A stretch of 64,000 bases of DNA from NCBI RefSeq assembly GCF_949987515.2, contig NW_027192671.1:1736001-1800000 (forward strand). The letters run 5' to 3'. The notes under the pieces were generated by a model. The model did no database searches and was not told where the DNA came from. It was given only the letters and a program-made list of their open reading frames with translations. Position 1 is the stretch's first letter. Each line of letters begins with the position of its first letter. The position numbers and the translations under genes are program-made. Positions 10,986 through 25,198 of this stretch are shown here, in pieces. The DNA comes from Delphinus delphis. Taxonomy: Eukaryota > Chordata > Mammalia > Artiodactyla > Delphinidae.

Positions 10986-12564
10986 TGTAATTCACAAACC
11001 TGCAGAGTTATAAATGACAGCTATCGTCCAAAAATATACTGAAGTAAGGCTGCCAAGAGGACTTGAAAGCGGGGCAGAATTGCAGGAAACCGATTTCAGG
11101 ACGTAGACTGGAATTGCATTGAAAGCATAGGAAAAGAGGCAGAACGTCCACAATGATGTACTTGGCCAAAAAGGGCGTATGCGTTTTTTCCTGAATATAT
11201 TCAGGAAAAAACGCATACGCCCTTTTTGGCCAACCAAGCAAGCTTGCAAAGGAAATCTGCACTACAATGAAGTCTCACTTCCCCCCAGTCAAAAGGGCCA
11301 TCTGAAAAAAGTGTAAAATCCAGAAAGGCAGGACAGTCCATGGAGAACTGGGAGCCTTGTTATGCTGATGGGCAGGATGTAAATTGCCAACAACCACTCG
11401 GGAGAAGTGTATGGTGTTTCCTGAAACATCTAAAAAACAAAGCAACAGAGCCTAGGGCACTTCCACTTATGGTCCTATAGCTTAGGGAAATTAAAATCAA
11501 AAAGACACAGCCACCCCAAAGTTTGGGACGCCTCCGTTTACAAGAACCTCGTTTACCGTACAAGTTCAATATCACAGAAAGTGAAAAATGGATAAAGAAC
11601 TTGAGGTACTTACGTACAATGCAGTATCACTCAGCAATGAAATCTATGTCATCAGGCCCTTAGCAGCATAATGAGTGGATTCAGGTACGATGATTCTAAC
11701 TGAAATAAGTCACACATTAAAAGAAACATCATAAGATATCAGTAATACACGGAATGTAAACTTGGCTACACAGGAACTGCATTCCAAAACAGAACAGTGT
11801 CTCAAATTTAGAAAACCAACTTATGCTTGCTTAAGGGGAAAGGTGAGTTGGGGTGCTGCATAAAACCAGAGATTGAAATGAGCACAGATAAAGTTCCTTA
11901 AGCCAAATATGGAATAGACAAGAGCTACTCCTTGCTCAACGAAATGGACTCAACACCCCATATTAAACGCCTAAGAATGTACCTGACTAGTAAGTATCTT
12001 AAAACCTATGGATTGCTATGTCTCCGAAAGAGAATCAAGCATGTGTACAGGGGCATAAACGCAGCAGTGATAGGATTGGAGAGGTTCGGTGAGCAAATGA
12101 AGACCCTTTGAAGTCATATTGCATGGTACCCATTCCACGGGTTTCAACTACCCAGGTTTAAGGTATTCTTCCTTCAGCTAAAACATGCATGTGGAACCCA
12201 AGTATGATCAACCATGTGAACGGGAGACGTGTTCAAATATGTCTCAGTTTTCCTCCCCTGGTACTCGGGTGCAACATTCCAGACGCTTTACTAACACTCT
12301 CCCCACTTGGAAAGTCAGCGCCTTTAACCTCCTGTTTGGCCCAGTTTGCAATTTCTGTGGAAGATGAACAGGAATAGCGAGAACCAATGAGAGGCTAGCT
12401 GGAGGTGTCTGGACGGGCAAATTTAACTCTCATTTCCCACCAGGAAGAGGAAATAACCAAAGGCTCAGCATGCCGGGCCGGAACCAGATTAGGGCCTGAA
12501 GCCATCATGTGGTGTTGCAGCTAGCTCACAAGAAAGCGAGTTGAACAAAGGAGCTCAGGGGCAC
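10986..12564 (+). repeat. Satellite monomer A8 (1,579 bp)
   Basis: Perfect palindrome at 11162-11233. The first third (AATATACTGAAG, CCCCAGTCAAAAG, GACAGTCCATGG, GGGCAGGATG) matches A24. From about 11,520 it switches to the second haplotype block (GGGACGCCTCCG, ACTTACGTACAATGCAG, GCATAATGAG). It therefore looks like a recombinant. Confidence 0.95.
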
Positions 12565-14144
12565 TGTAATTCACAAACCTGCAGAGTTATAAATGACAGC
12601 TATCGTCCAAAAATAGACTGAAGTAAGGCTGCCAAGAGGACTTGAAAGCGGGGCAGAATTGCAGGAAACCGATTTCAGGAGGTAGACTGGAATTGCATTG
12701 AAAGCATAGGAAAAGAGGCAGAACGTCCACAATGATGCACTTGGCCAAAAAGGGCGTATGCGTTTTTTCCTGAATATATTCAGGAAAAAACGCATACGCC
12801 CTTTTTGGCCAACCAAGCAAGCTTGCAAAGGAAATCTGCCCTACAATGAAGTCTCACTTCCCCCCGGTCAAAAGGGCCATCTGAAAAAAGTGTAAAATCC
12901 AGAAAGGCAGGACAGGCCATGGAGAACTGGGAGCCTTGTTATGCTGAAAGGCGGGATGTAAATTGCCAACAACCACTCGGGAGAAGTGTATGGTGTTTCC
13001 TGAAACATCTAAAAAACAAAGCAACAGAACCTAGGGCACTTCCACTTATGGTCCTATAGATTAGGGAAATTAAAATAAAAAAGACACAGCCACCCCAAAG
13101 TTTGGAACGGCTCTGTTTACAAGAACCTCGTTTACAGTACAAGTTCAACATCGCAGAAAGTGAAAAATGGATAAAGAAGTTGTGGTATTTACTTACAAAG
13201 CAATATCACTCAGCAATGAAATCTGTGTCATCAGGCACTTAGCAGCACAATGAGTGGATTCAGGTATGATGATTCTAACTGAAATAAGTCACACAGAAAA
13301 AGAAACATCATAAGATATCAGTAATACACGGAATGTAAACTTGGCTACACAGGAACTGAATTACAGAACAGAAAAGGGTCTCAAATTTAGAAAACCAACT
13401 TATGCTTGCTTAAGGGGAAAGGTGAGTTGGGGTGCTGCATAAAACCAGAGATTGAAATGAGCACAGATAAAGTTCCTTAAGCCAAATATGGAATAGACAA
13501 GAGCTACTCCTTGCTCAACGAAATGGACTCAACACCGCATATTAAACGCCTAAGAATGTAACTGACTAGTAAGTATCTTAAAACCTATAGATTGCTATGT
13601 CTCCGAAAGAGAATCAAGCATGTGTACAGGGGCATAAACGCAGCAGTGATAGGATTGGAGAGGTTCGGTGAGCAAATGAAGACCCTTTGAAGTCACATTG
13701 CATGGTACCCATTCCACGGGTTTCAACTACCCAGGTTTTAGGTATTCTTCCTTCAGCTAAAACATGCATGTGGAACCCAGAGTATGATCAACCGTGTGAT
13801 CGGGAGACGTGTTCAAATATGTCTCAGTTTTCCTCCCCTGGTACTCGGGTGCAACATTCCAGACGCTTTACTAACACTCTCCCCACTTGGAGAGTCAGCG
13901 CCTTTAACCTCCTGTTTGGCCCAGTTTGCAATTTCTGCGGAAGATGAACAGGAATAGCGAGAACCAATGAGAGGCTAGCTGGAGGTGTCTGGACGGGCAA
14001 ATTTAACTCTCATTTCCCACCAGGAAGAGGAATTAACCAAAGGCTCAGCGTGCCGTGCCGGAACCAGATTAGGGCCTGAAGCCATCCTGCGGTGTTGCGG
14101 CCAGCTCACAAGAAAGCGAGTTGAAGAAAGGAGCTCAGGGGCAC
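12565..14144 (+). repeat. Satellite monomer A9 (1,580 bp)
   Basis: Perfect palindrome at 12741-12812. It carries the first haplotype block (ATTTACTTACAAAGC), CTGAAAGGCGGG, ATAGATTAGGG, and AACCGTGTGATCGG near its end. The CTGCCCTACAATG change just after the palindrome is private. Confidence 0.95.
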
Positions 14145-15722
14145 TGTAATTCACAAACCTGCAGAGTTATAAATGACAGCTATCGTCCAAAAATAGACTG
14201 AAGTAAGGCTGCCAAGAGGACTTGAAAGCGGGGCAGAATTGCAGGAAACCGATTTCAGGAGGTAGACTGGAATTGCATTGAAAGCATAGGAAAAGAGGCA
14301 GAACGTCCACAATGATGCACTTGGCCAAAAAGGGCGTATGCGTTTTTTCCTGAATATATTCAGGAAAAAACGCATACGCCCTTTTTGGCCAACCAAGCAA
14401 GCTTGCAAAGGAAATCTGCACTACAATGAAGTCTCACTTCCCCCCGGTCAAAAGGGCCATCTGAAAAAAGTGTAAAATCCAGAAAGGCAGGACAGGCCAT
14501 GGAGAACTGGGAGCCTTGTTATGCTGATGGGCGGGATGTAAATTGCCAACAGACACTCGGGAGAAGTGTATGGTGTTTCCTGAAACATCTAAAAAACAAA
14601 GCAACAGAGCCTAGGGCACTTCCACTTATGGTCCTATAGCTTAGGGAATTTAAAATCAAAAAGACACAGCCACCCCAAAGTTTGGAAAGGCTCTGTTTAC
14701 AAGAACCTCGTTTACAGTACAAGTTCAACATCGCAGAAATTGAAAAATGGATAAAGAAGTTGTGGTATTTACTTACAAAGCAATATCACTCAGCAATGAA
14801 ATCTGTGTCATCAGGCCCTTAGCAGCACAATGAGTGGATTCAGGTATGATGATTCTAACTGAAATAAGTCACACAGAAAAAGAAACATCATAAGATATCA
14901 GTAATACACGGAATGTAAACTTGGCTACACAGGAACTGTATTACAGAACAGAACAGGGTCTCAAATTTAGAAAACCAACTTATGCTTGCTTAAGGGTAAA
15001 GGTGAGTTGGGGTGCTGCATAAAACCAGAGATTGAAATGAGCACAGATAAAGTTCCTTAAGCCAAATATGGAATAGACAAGAGCTACTCCTTGCTCAACG
15101 TAATGGCCTCAATACCGCATATTAAACGCCTAAGAATGTACCTGACTAGTAAGTATCTTAAAACCTATGGATTGCTATGTCTCCGAAACAGAATCAAGCA
15201 TGTGTACAGGGGCATAAACGCAGCAGTGATAGGATTGGAGAGGATCAGTGAGCAAATGAAAACCCTTTGAAGTCATATTGCATGGTACCCATTCCACGGG
15301 TTTCAACTACCCAGGTTTAGGTATTCTTCCTTCAGCTAAAACATGCATGTGGAACCCAAGTATGATCAACCATGTGAACGGGAGACGTGTTCAAATATGT
15401 CTCAGTTTTCCTCCCCTGGTACTCGGGTGCAACATTCCAGACGCTTTACTAACACTCTCCCCACTTGGAAAGTCAGCGCCTTTAACCTCCTGTTTGGCCC
15501 AGTTTGCAATTTCTGCGGAAGATGAACAGGAATAGCGAGAACCAATGAGAGGCTAGCTGGAGGTGTCTGGACGGGCAAATTTAACTCTCATTTCCCACCA
15601 GGAAGAGGAAATAACCAAAGGCTCAGCGTGCCGTGCCGGAACCAGATTAGGGCCTGAAGCCATCCTGCGGTGTTGCGGCCAGCTCAAAAGAAAGCGAGTT
15701 GAAGAAAGGAGCTCAGGGGCAC
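14145..15722 (+). repeat. Satellite monomer A10 (1,578 bp)
   Basis: Perfect palindrome at 14321-14392. Marked by CAACAGACACTCGG, GGAACTGTATTACAG, GTAATGGCCTCAATACC, GAGAGGATCAGTG and the AACCCAAGTATG / GTGAACGGGAG end block. One base shorter at CAGGTTTAGGTATT. Confidence 0.95.
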
Positions 15723-17301
15723 TGTAATTCACAAACCTGCAGAGTTATAAATGACAGCTATCGTCCAAAAATAGACTGAAGTAAGGCTGCCAAGAGGACT
15801 TGAAAGCGGGACAGTATTGCAGGAAACCGATTTCAGGAGGTAGACTGGAATTGCATTGAAAGCATAGGAAAAGAGGCAGAACGTCCACAATGATGCACTT
15901 GGCCAAAAAGGGCGTATGCGTTTTTTCCTGAATATATTCAGGAAAAAACGCATACGCCCTTTTTGGCCAACCAAGCAAGCTTGCAAAGGAAATCTGCACT
16001 ACAATGAAGTCTCACTTCCCCCCGGTCAAAAGGGCCATCTGAAAAAAGTGTAAAATCCAGAAAGGCAGGACAGGCCATGGAGAACTGGGAGCCTTGTTAT
16101 GCTGAAGGGCGGGATGTAAATTGCCAACAAACACTCGGGAGAAGTGTATGGTGTTTCCTGAAACATCTAAAAAACAAAGCAACAGAGCCTAGGGCACTTC
16201 CACTTATGGTCCTATAGCTTAGGGAATTTAAAATCAAAAAGACACAGCCACCCCAAAGTTTGGAACGGCTCTGTTCACAAGAACCTCGTTTACAGTACAA
16301 GTTCAACATCGCAGAAAGTGAAAAATGGATAAAGAAGTTGTGGTATTTACTTACAAAGCAATATCACTCAGCAATGAAATCTGTGTCATCAGGCCCTTAG
16401 CACCACAATGACTGGATTCAGGTATGATGATTCTAACTGAAATAAGTCACACAGAAAAAGAAACATCATAAGATATCAGTAATACACGGAATGTAAACTT
16501 GGCTACACAGGAACTGAATTACAGAACAGAACAGGGTCTCAAATTTAGAAAACCAACTTATGCTTGCTTAAGGGGAAAGGTGAGTTGGGGTGCTGCATAA
16601 AACCAGAGATTGAAATGAGCACAGATAAAGTTCCTTAAGCCAAATATGGAATAGACAAGAGCTACTCCTTGCTCAACGAAATGGACTCAACACCGCATAT
16701 TAAACGCCTAAGAATGTACCTGACTAGTAAGTATCTTAAAACCTATGGATTGCTATGTCTCCGAAAGAGAATCAAGCATGTGTACAGGGGCATAAACGCA
16801 GCAGTGATAGGATTGGGGAGGTTCGGTGAGCAAATGAAGACCCTTTGAAGTCATATTGCATGGTACCCATTCCACGGGTTTCAACTACCCAGGTTTAAGG
16901 TATTCTTCCTTCAGCTAAAACATGCATGTGGAACCCAAGTATGATCAACCATGTGAACGGGAGACGTGTTCAAATATGTCTCAGTTTTCCTCCCCTGGTA
17001 CTCGGGTGCAACATTCCAGACGCTTTACTAACACTCTCCCCACTTGGAAAGTCAGCGCCTTTAACCTCCTGTTTGTCCCAGTTTGCAATTTCTGTGGAAG
17101 ATGAACAGGAATAGCGAGAACCAATGAGAGGCTAGCTGGAGGTGTCTGGACGGGCAAATTTAACTCTCATTTCCCACCAGGAAGAGGAAATAACCAAAGG
17201 CTCAGCGTGCCGTGCCGGAACCAGATTAGGGCCTGAAGACATCCTGCGGTGTTGCGGCCAGCTCACAAGAAAGCGAGTTGAAGAAAGGAGCTCAGGGGCA
17301 C
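15723..17301 (+). repeat. Satellite monomer A11 (1,579 bp)
   Basis: Perfect palindrome at 15899-15970. Private GGGACAGTATTGC at the start, CAACAAACACTCGG, CTGTTCACAAG, CACCACAATGACTGG and TTGGGGAGGTTCGG. It ends with the AACCCAAGTATG / GTGAACGGGAG block. Confidence 0.95.
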
Positions 17302-18880
17302 TGTAATTCACAAACCTGCAGAGTTATAAATGACAGCTATCGTCGAAAAATAGACTGAAGTAAGGCTGCCAAGAGGACTTGAAAGCGGGGCAGAATTGCA
17401 GGAAACCGATTTCAGGAGGTAGACTGGAATTGCATTGAAAGCATAGGAAAAGAGGCAGAACGTCCACAATGATGCACTTGGCCAAAAAGGGCGTATGCGT
17501 TTTTTCCTGAATATATTCAGGAAAAAACGCATACGCCCTTTTTGGCCAACCAAGCAAGCTTGCAAAGGAAATCTGCACTACAATGAAGTCTCACTTCCCC
17601 CCGGTCAAAAGGGCCATCTGAAAAAAGTGTAAAATCCAGAAAGGCAGGACAGGCCATGGAGAACTGGGAGCCTTGTTATGCTGATGGGCGGGATGTAAAT
17701 TGCCAACAACCACTCCGGAGAAGTGTATGGTGTTTCCTGAAACATCTAAAAAACAAAGCAACAGAGCCTAGGGCACTTCCACTTATGGTCCTATAGCTTA
17801 GGGAAATTAAATTCAAAAAGACACAGCCACCCCAAAGTTTGGAACGGCTCTGTTTACAAGAACCTCGTTTACAGTACAAGTTCAACATCGCAGAAAGTGA
17901 AAAATGGATAAAGAACTTGTGGTACTTACGTACAATGCAGTATCACTCAGCAATGAAATCTATGTCATCAGGCCCGTAGCAGCATAATGAGTGGATTCAG
18001 GTACGATGATTCTAACTGAAATAAGTCACACAGAAAAAGAAACATCATAAGATATCACTAATACACGGAATGTAAACTTGGCTACACAGGAACTGAATTA
18101 CAGAACAGAACAGGGTCTCAAATTTAGGAAACCAACTTATGCTTGCTTAAGGGGAAAGGTGAGTTGGGGTGCTGCATAAAACCAGAGATTGAAATGAGCA
18201 CAGATAAAGTTCCTTAAGCCAAATATGGAATAGACAAGAGCTACTCCTTGCTCAACGAAATGGACTCAACACCGCATATTAAACGCCTAAGAATGTACCT
18301 GTCTAGTAAGTATCTTAAAACCTATGGATTGCTATGTCTCCGAAAGAGAATCAAGCATGTGTACAGGGGCATAAACGCAGCAGTGATAGGATTGGAGAGG
18401 TTCGTGAGCAAATGAAGACCCTTTGAAGTCATACTGCATGGTACCCATTACACGGGTCTCAACTCTCCAGGTTTAAGGTATTCTTCCTTCAGCTAAAACA
18501 TGCATGTGGAACCCAGAGTATGATCAACCATGTGAACGGGAGACGTGTTCAAATATGTCTCAGTTTTCCTCCCCTGGTACTCTGGTGCAACATTCCAGAC
18601 GCTTTACTAACACTCTCCCGACTTGGAGAGTCAGTCCCTTTAACCTCCTGTTTGGCCCAGTTTGCAATTTCTGCGGAAGATGAACAGGAATAGCGAGAAC
18701 CAATGAGAGGCTAGCTGGAGGTGTCTGAACGGGCAAATTTAACTCTCATTTCCCACCAGGAAGAGGAATTAACTAAAGGCTCAGCGTGCCGGGCCGGAAC
18801 CAGATTAGGGCCTGAAGCCATCCTGCGGTGTTGCGGCCAGGTCACAAGAAAGCGAGTTGAAGAAAGGAGCTCAGGGGCAC
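17302..18880 (+). repeat. Satellite monomer A12 (1,579 bp)
   Basis: Perfect palindrome at 17478-17549. GTCGAAAAATAGAC near the start is shared with A14. It carries the second haplotype block (ACTTACGTACAATGCAG, GCCCGTAGCAGCATAATG, GATATCACTAATAC) and lacks one G at GGTTCGTGAGC (about 18,402). Confidence 0.95.
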
Positions 18881-20459
18881 TGTAATTCACAAACCTGCAG
18901 AGTTATAAATGACAGCTATCGTCCAAAAATAGACTGAAGTAAGGCTGCCAAGAGGACTTGAAAGCGGGGCAGAATTGCAGGAAACCGATTTCAGGAGGTA
19001 GACTGGAATTGCATTGAAAGCATAGGAAAAGAGGCAGAACGTCCACAATGATGCACTTGGCCAAAAAGGGCGTATGCGTTTTTTCCTGAATATATTCAGG
19101 AACAAACGCATATGCCCTTTTTGGCCAACCAAGCAAGCTTGCAAAGGAAATCTGCACTACAATGAAGTCTCACTTCCCCCCGGTCAAAAGGGCCATCTGA
19201 AAAAAGTGTAAAATCCAGAAAGGCAGGACAGGCCATGGAGAACTGGGAGCCTTGTTATGCTGATGGGCGGGATGTAAATTGCCAACAACCACTCGGGAGA
19301 AGTGTATGGTGTTTCCTGAAACATCTAAAAAACAAAGCAACAGAGCCTAGGGCACTTCCACTTATGGTCCTATAGCTTAGGGAAATTAAATTCAAAAAGA
19401 CACAGCCACCCCAAAGTTTGGAACGGCTCTGTTTACAAGAACCTCGTTTACAGTACAAGTTCAACATCGTAGAAAGTGAAAAATGGATAAAGAACTTGTG
19501 GTACTTACGTACAATGCAGTATCACTCAGCAATGAAATCTATGTCATCAGGCCCGTAGCAGCATAATGAGTGGATTCAGGTACGATGATTCTAACTGAAA
19601 TAAGTCACACAGAAAAAGAAACATCATAAGATATCACTAATACACGGAATGTAAACTTGGCTACACAGGAACTGAATTACAGAACAGAACAGGGTCTCAA
19701 ATTTAGAAAACCAACTTATGCTTGCTTAAGGGTAAAGGTGAGTTGGGGTGCTGCATAAAACCAGAGATTGAAATGAGCACAGATAAAGTTCCTTAAGCCA
19801 AATATGGAATAGACAAGAGCTACTCCTTGCTCAACGAAATGGACTCAACACCGCATATTAAATGCCTAAGAATGTACCTGACTAGAAAGTATCTTAAAAC
19901 CTATGGATTGCTATGTCTCCGAAAGAGAATCAAGCATGTGTACACGGGCATAAACGCAGCAGTGATAGGATTGGAGAGGTTCGGTGAGCAAATGAAGACC
20001 CTTTGAAGTCATATTGCATGGTACCCATTCCACGGGTTTCAACTACCCAGGTTTTAGGTATTCTTCCTTCAGCTAAAACATGCATGTGGAACCCAAGTAT
20101 GATCAACCATGTGAACGGGAGACGTGTTCAAATATGTCTCAGTTTTCCTCCCCTGGTACTCGGGTGCAACATTCCAGACGCTTTACTAACACTCTCCCCA
20201 CTTGGAAAGTCAGCGCCTTTAACCTCCTGTTTGGCCCAGTTTGCAATTTCTGTGGAAGATGAACAGGAATAGCGAGAACCAATGAGAGGCTAGCTGGAGG
20301 TGTCTGGACGGGCAAATTTAACTCTCATTTCCCACCAGGAAGAGGAAATAACCAAAGGCTCAGCGTGCCGTGCCGGAACCAGATTAGGGCCTGAAGACAT
20401 CCTGCGGTGTTGCGGCCAGGTCACAAGAAAGCGAGTTGAAGAAAGGAGCTCAGGGGCAC
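18881..20459 (+). repeat. Satellite monomer A13 (1,579 bp, palindrome with two mismatches)
   Basis: The palindrome at 19057-19128 has two substitutions in the right arm only (GGAACAAACG and CATATGCCC), so it is no longer perfect. Second haplotype block, private ACTAGAAAGTATC and TACACGGGCATAAAC, and the AACCCAAGTATG end block. Confidence 0.95.
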
Positions 20460-22039
20460 TGTAATTCACAAACCTGCAGAGTTATAAATGACAGCTATCG
20501 TCGAAAAATAGACTGAAGTAAGGCTGCCAAGAGGACTTGAAAGCGGGGCAGAATTGCAGGAAACCGATTTCAGGAGGTAGACTGGAATTGCATTGCAAGC
20601 ATAGGAAAAGAGGCAGAACGTCCACAATGATGCACTTGGCCAAAAAGGGCGTATGCGTTTTTTCCTGAATATATTCAGGAAAAAACGCATACGCCCTTTT
20701 TGGCCAACCAAGCAAGCTTGCAAAGGAAATCTGCACTACAATGAAGTCTCACTTCCACCTGGTCAAAAGGGCCATCTGAAAAAAGTGTAAAATCCATAAA
20801 GGCACGACAGGCCATGGAGAACTGGGAGCCTTCTTATGCTGATGGGCGGGATGTAAATTGCCAACAGCCACTCTGGAGAAGTGTATGGTGTTTCCTGAAA
20901 CATCTAAAAAACAAAGCAACAGAGCCTAGGGCACTTCCACTTATGGTCCTATAGCTTAGGGAAATTAAAATCAAAAAGACACAGCCACCCCAAAGTTTGG
21001 GACGCCTCCGTTTACAAGAACCTCGTTTACCGTACAAGTTCAATATCACAGAAAGTGAAAAATCGATAAAGAACTTGAGGTACTTACGTACAATGCAGTA
21101 TCACTCAGCAATGAAATCTATGTCATCAGGCCCTTAGCAGCATAATGAGTGGATTCAGGTACGATGATTCTAACTGAAATAAGTCACACAGAAAAAGAAA
21201 CATCATAAGATATCAGTAATACACGGAATGTAAACTTGGCTACACAGGAACTGCATTCCAAAACAGAACAGGGTCTCAAATTTAGAAAACCAACTTATGC
21301 TTGCTTAAGGGGAAAGGTGAGTTGGGGTGCTGCATAAAACCAGAGATTGAAATGAGCACAGATAAAGTTCCTTAAGCCAAATATGGAATAGACAAGAGCT
21401 ACTCCTTGCTCAACGAAATGGACTCAACACCCCATATTAAACGCCTAAGAATGTACCTGACTAGTAAGTATCTTAAAACCTATGGATTGCTATGTCTCCA
21501 AAAGAGAATCAAGCGTGTGTACAGGGGCATAAACGCAGCAGTGATAGGATTGGAGAGGTTCGGTGAGCAAATGAAGACCCTTTGAAGTCATATTGCATGG
21601 TACCCATTCCACGGGTCTCAACTCTCCAGGTTTTAGGTATTCTTCCTTCAGCTAAAACATGCATGTGGAACCCAGAGTATGATCAACCATGTGAACGGGA
21701 GACGTGTTCAAATATGTCTCAGTTTTCCTCTCCTGGTACTCGGGTGCAACATTCCAGACGCTTTACTAACACTCTCCCGACTTGGAGAGTCAGTCCCTTT
21801 AACCTCCTGTTTGGCCCAGTTTGCAATTTCTGCGGAAGATGAACAGGAATAGCGAGAACCAATGAGAGGCTAGCTGGAGGTGTCTGAACGGGCAAATTTA
21901 ACTCTCATTTCCCACCAGGAAGAGGAATTAACCAAAGGCTCAGCGTGCCGGGCCGGAACCAGATTAGGGCCTGAAGCCATCCTGCGGTGTTGCGGCCAGG
22001 TCACAAGAAAGCGAGTTGAAGAAAGGAGCTCAGGGGCAC
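20460..22039 (+). repeat. Satellite monomer A14 (1,580 bp, shares a block with the transition monomer)
   Basis: Perfect palindrome at 20636-20707. The stretch of about 20,751-20,880 (CTTCCACCTGGTC, AATCCATAAAGGCAC, GCCTTCTTATG, CAACAGCCACTCTGG) matches the transition monomer at 52,524-54,102 and no other unit. It then carries GGGACGCCTCCG, the second haplotype block and CTGCATTCCAAAAC. Confidence 0.95.
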
Positions 22040-23619
22040 TGTAATTCACAAACCTGCAGAGTTATAAATGACAGCTATCGTCCAAAAATAGACTGAAGTA
22101 AGGCTGCCAAGAGGACTTGAAAGCGGGGCAGAATTGCAGGAAACCGATTTCAGGAGGTAGACTGGAATTGCATTGAAAGCATAGGAAAAGAGGCAGAACG
22201 TCCACAATGATGCACTTGGCCAAAAAGGGCGTATGCGTTTTTTCCTGAATATATTCAGGAAAAAACGCATACGCCCTTTTTGGCCAACCAAGCAAGCTTG
22301 CAAAGGAAATCTGCACTACAATGAAGTCTCACTTCCCCCCGGTCAAAAGGGCCATCTGAAAAAAGTGTAAAATCCAGAAAGGCAGGACAGGCCATGGAGA
22401 ACTGGGAGCCTTGTTATGCTGATGGGCGGGATGTAAATTACCAACAACCACTCGGGAGAAGTGTATGGTGTTTCCTGAAACATCTAAAAAACAAAGCAAC
22501 AGAGCCTAGGGCACTTCCACTTATGGTCCTATAGCTTAGGGAAATTAAATTCAAAAAGACACAGCCACCCCAAAGTTTGGTACGGCTCTGTTTACAAGAA
22601 CCTCGTTTACAGTACAAGTTCAACATCGCAGAAAGTGAAAAATGGATAAAGAACTTGTGGTACTTACGTACAATGCAGTATCACTCAGCAATGAAATCTA
22701 TGTCATCAGGCCCGTAGCAGCATAATGAGTGGATTCAGGTACGATGATTCTAACTGAAATAAGTCACACAGAAAAAGAAACATCATAAGATATCACTAAT
22801 ACACGGAATGTAAACTTGGCTACACAGGAACTGAATTACAGAACAGAACAGGGTCTCAAATTTAGAAAACCAACTTATGCTTGCTTAAGGGTAAAGGTGA
22901 GTTGGGGTGCTGCATAAAACCAGAGATTGAAATGAGCACAGATAAAGTTCCTTAAGCCAAATATGGAATAGACAAGAGCTACTCCTTGCTCAACGAAATG
23001 GACTCAACACCGCATATTAAACGCCTAAGAATGTACCTGACTAGTAAGTATCTTAAAACCTATGGATTGCTATGTCTCCGAAAGAGAATCAAGCGTGTGT
23101 ACAGGGGCATAAACGCAGCAGTGATAGGATTGGAGAGGTTCGGTGAGGAAATGAAGACCCATTGAAGTCATAATGCATGGTACCCATTCCAAGGGTTTCA
23201 ACTACCCAGGTTTAAGGTATTCTTCCTTCAGCTAAAACATGCATGTGGAACCCAGAGTATGATCAACCATGTGATCGGGAGACGTGTTCAAATATGTCTC
23301 AGTTTTCGTACCCTGGTACTCGGGTGCAACATTCCAGACGCTTTACTAACACTCTCCCGACTTGGAGAGTCAGTCCCTTTAACCTCCTGTTTGGCCCAGT
23401 TTGCAATTTCTGCGGAAGATGAACAGGAATAGCGAGAACCAATGAGAGACTAGCTGGAGGTGTCTGGACGGGCAAATTTAACTCTCATTTCCCACCAGGA
23501 AGAGGAATTAACCAAAGGCTCAGCGTGCCGTGCCAGAACAAGATTAGGGCCTGAAGCCATCCTGCGGTGTTGCGGCCAGCTCACAAGAAAGCGAGTTGAA
23601 GAAAGGAGCTCAGGGGAAC
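22040..23619 (+). repeat. Satellite monomer A15 (1,580 bp)
   Basis: Perfect palindrome at 22216-22287. Second haplotype block; private GTAAATTACCAAC and GGTACGGCTCTG; AAGCGTGTGTACAGG. The end has TTTTCGTACCCTGG, GAACAAGATTAGG and the AGGGGAACTG junction shared with the next units. Confidence 0.95.
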
Positions 23620-25198
23620 TGTAATTCACAAACCTGCAGAGTTATAAATGACAGCTATCGTCCAAAAATAGACTGAAGTAAGGCTGCCAAGAGGACTTGA
23701 AAGCGGGGCAGCATTGCAGGAAACCGATTTCAGGAGGTAGACTGGAATTGCATTGAAAGCATAGGAAAAGAGGCAGAACGTCCACAATGATGCACTTGGC
23801 CAAAAAGGGCGTATGCGTTTTTTCCTGAATATATTCAGGAAAAACGCATACGCCCTTTTTGGCCAACCAAGCAAGCTTGCAAAGGAAATCTGCACTACAA
23901 TGAAGTCTCACTTCCCCCCGGTCAAAAGGGCCATCTGAAAAAAGTGTAAAATCCAGAAAGGCAGGACAGGCCATGGAGAACTGGGAGCCTTGTTATGCTG
24001 ATGGGCGGGATGTAAATTGCCAACAACCACTCGGGAGAAGTGTATGGTGTTTCCTGAAACATCTAAAAAACAAAGCAACAGAGCCTAGGGCACTTCCACT
24101 TATGGTCCTATAGCTTAGGGAATTTAAAATCAAAAAGACACAGCCACCCCAAAGTTTGGAAAGGCTCTGTTTACAAGAACCTCGTTTACAGTACAAGTTC
24201 AACATCGCAGAAAGTGAAAAATGGATAAAGAACTTGTGGTATTTACTTACAAAGCAATATCACTCAGCAATGAAATCTGTGTCATCAGGCCCTTAGCAGC
24301 ACAATGAGTGGATTCAGGTAGGATGATTCTAACTGAAATAAGTCACACAGAAAAAGAAACATCATAAGATATCAGTAATACACGGAATGTAAACTTGGCT
24401 ACACAGGAACTGAATTACAGAACAGAACAGGGTCTCAAATTTAGAAAACCAACTTATGCTTGCTTAAGGGTAAAGGTGAGTTGGGGTGCTACATAAAACC
24501 AGAGATTGAAATGAGCACAGATAAAGTTCCTTAAGTCAAATATGGAATAGACAAGAGCTACTCCTTGCTCAACCAAATGGACTCAACACCGCATATTAAA
24601 CGCCTAAGAATGTACCTGACTAGTAAGTATCTTAAAACCTATGGATTGCTATGTCTCCGAAAGAGAATCAAGCATGTGTACAGGGGCATAAACGCAGCAG
24701 TGATAGGATTGGAGAGGTTCGGTGAGCAAATGAAGACCCTTTGAAGTCACATTGCATGGTACCCATTCCACGGGTTTCAACTACCCAGGTTTTAGGTATT
24801 CTTCCTTCAGCTAAAACATGCATGTGGAACCCAGAGTATGATCAACCATGTGATCGGGAGACGTGTTCAAATATGTCTCAGTTTTCCTCCCCTGGTACTC
24901 GGGTGCAACATTCCAGACGCTTTACTAACACTCTCCCGACTTGGAGAGTCAGTCCCTTTAACCTCCTGTTTGGCCCAGTTTGCAATTTCTGCGGAAGATG
25001 AACAGGAATAGCGAGAACCAATGAGAGACTAGCTGGAGGTGTCTGGACGGGCAAATTTAACTCTCATTTCCCACCAGGAAGAGGAATTAACCAAAGGCTC
25101 AGCGTGCCGTGCCAGAACCAGATTAGGGCCTGAAGCCATCCTGCGGTGTTGCGGCCAGGTCACAAGAAAGCGAGTTGAAGAAAGGAGCTCAGGGGAAC
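23620..25198 (+). repeat. Satellite monomer A16 (1,579 bp, first of a near-identical trio)
   Basis: The palindrome at 23796-23866 has lost one A from the right arm. GGGGCAGCATTGC, TCAGGTAGGATG and GTGCTACATAAAACC are shared with A17 and A18. AAGAACTTGTGGTATTTAC combines the two haplotype blocks within 20 bp. Confidence 0.95.

Noticed and set aside
13687..13947. An 86-codon plus-strand frame in the non-L1 end of several monomers
   Set aside because: Its presence depends on a single-base variant (AACCCAGAGTATG versus AACCCAAGTATG, or TTTTAGG versus TTTAAGG), with many units broken. There is no sign of coding constraint.
23642..23974. The 110-codon frames in A16-A18, the 100-codon frame in A20 and the 116-codon frame in B7
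   Set aside because: Each is produced by a one-base insertion or deletion that joins two short frames found in all other monomers; chance fusions.
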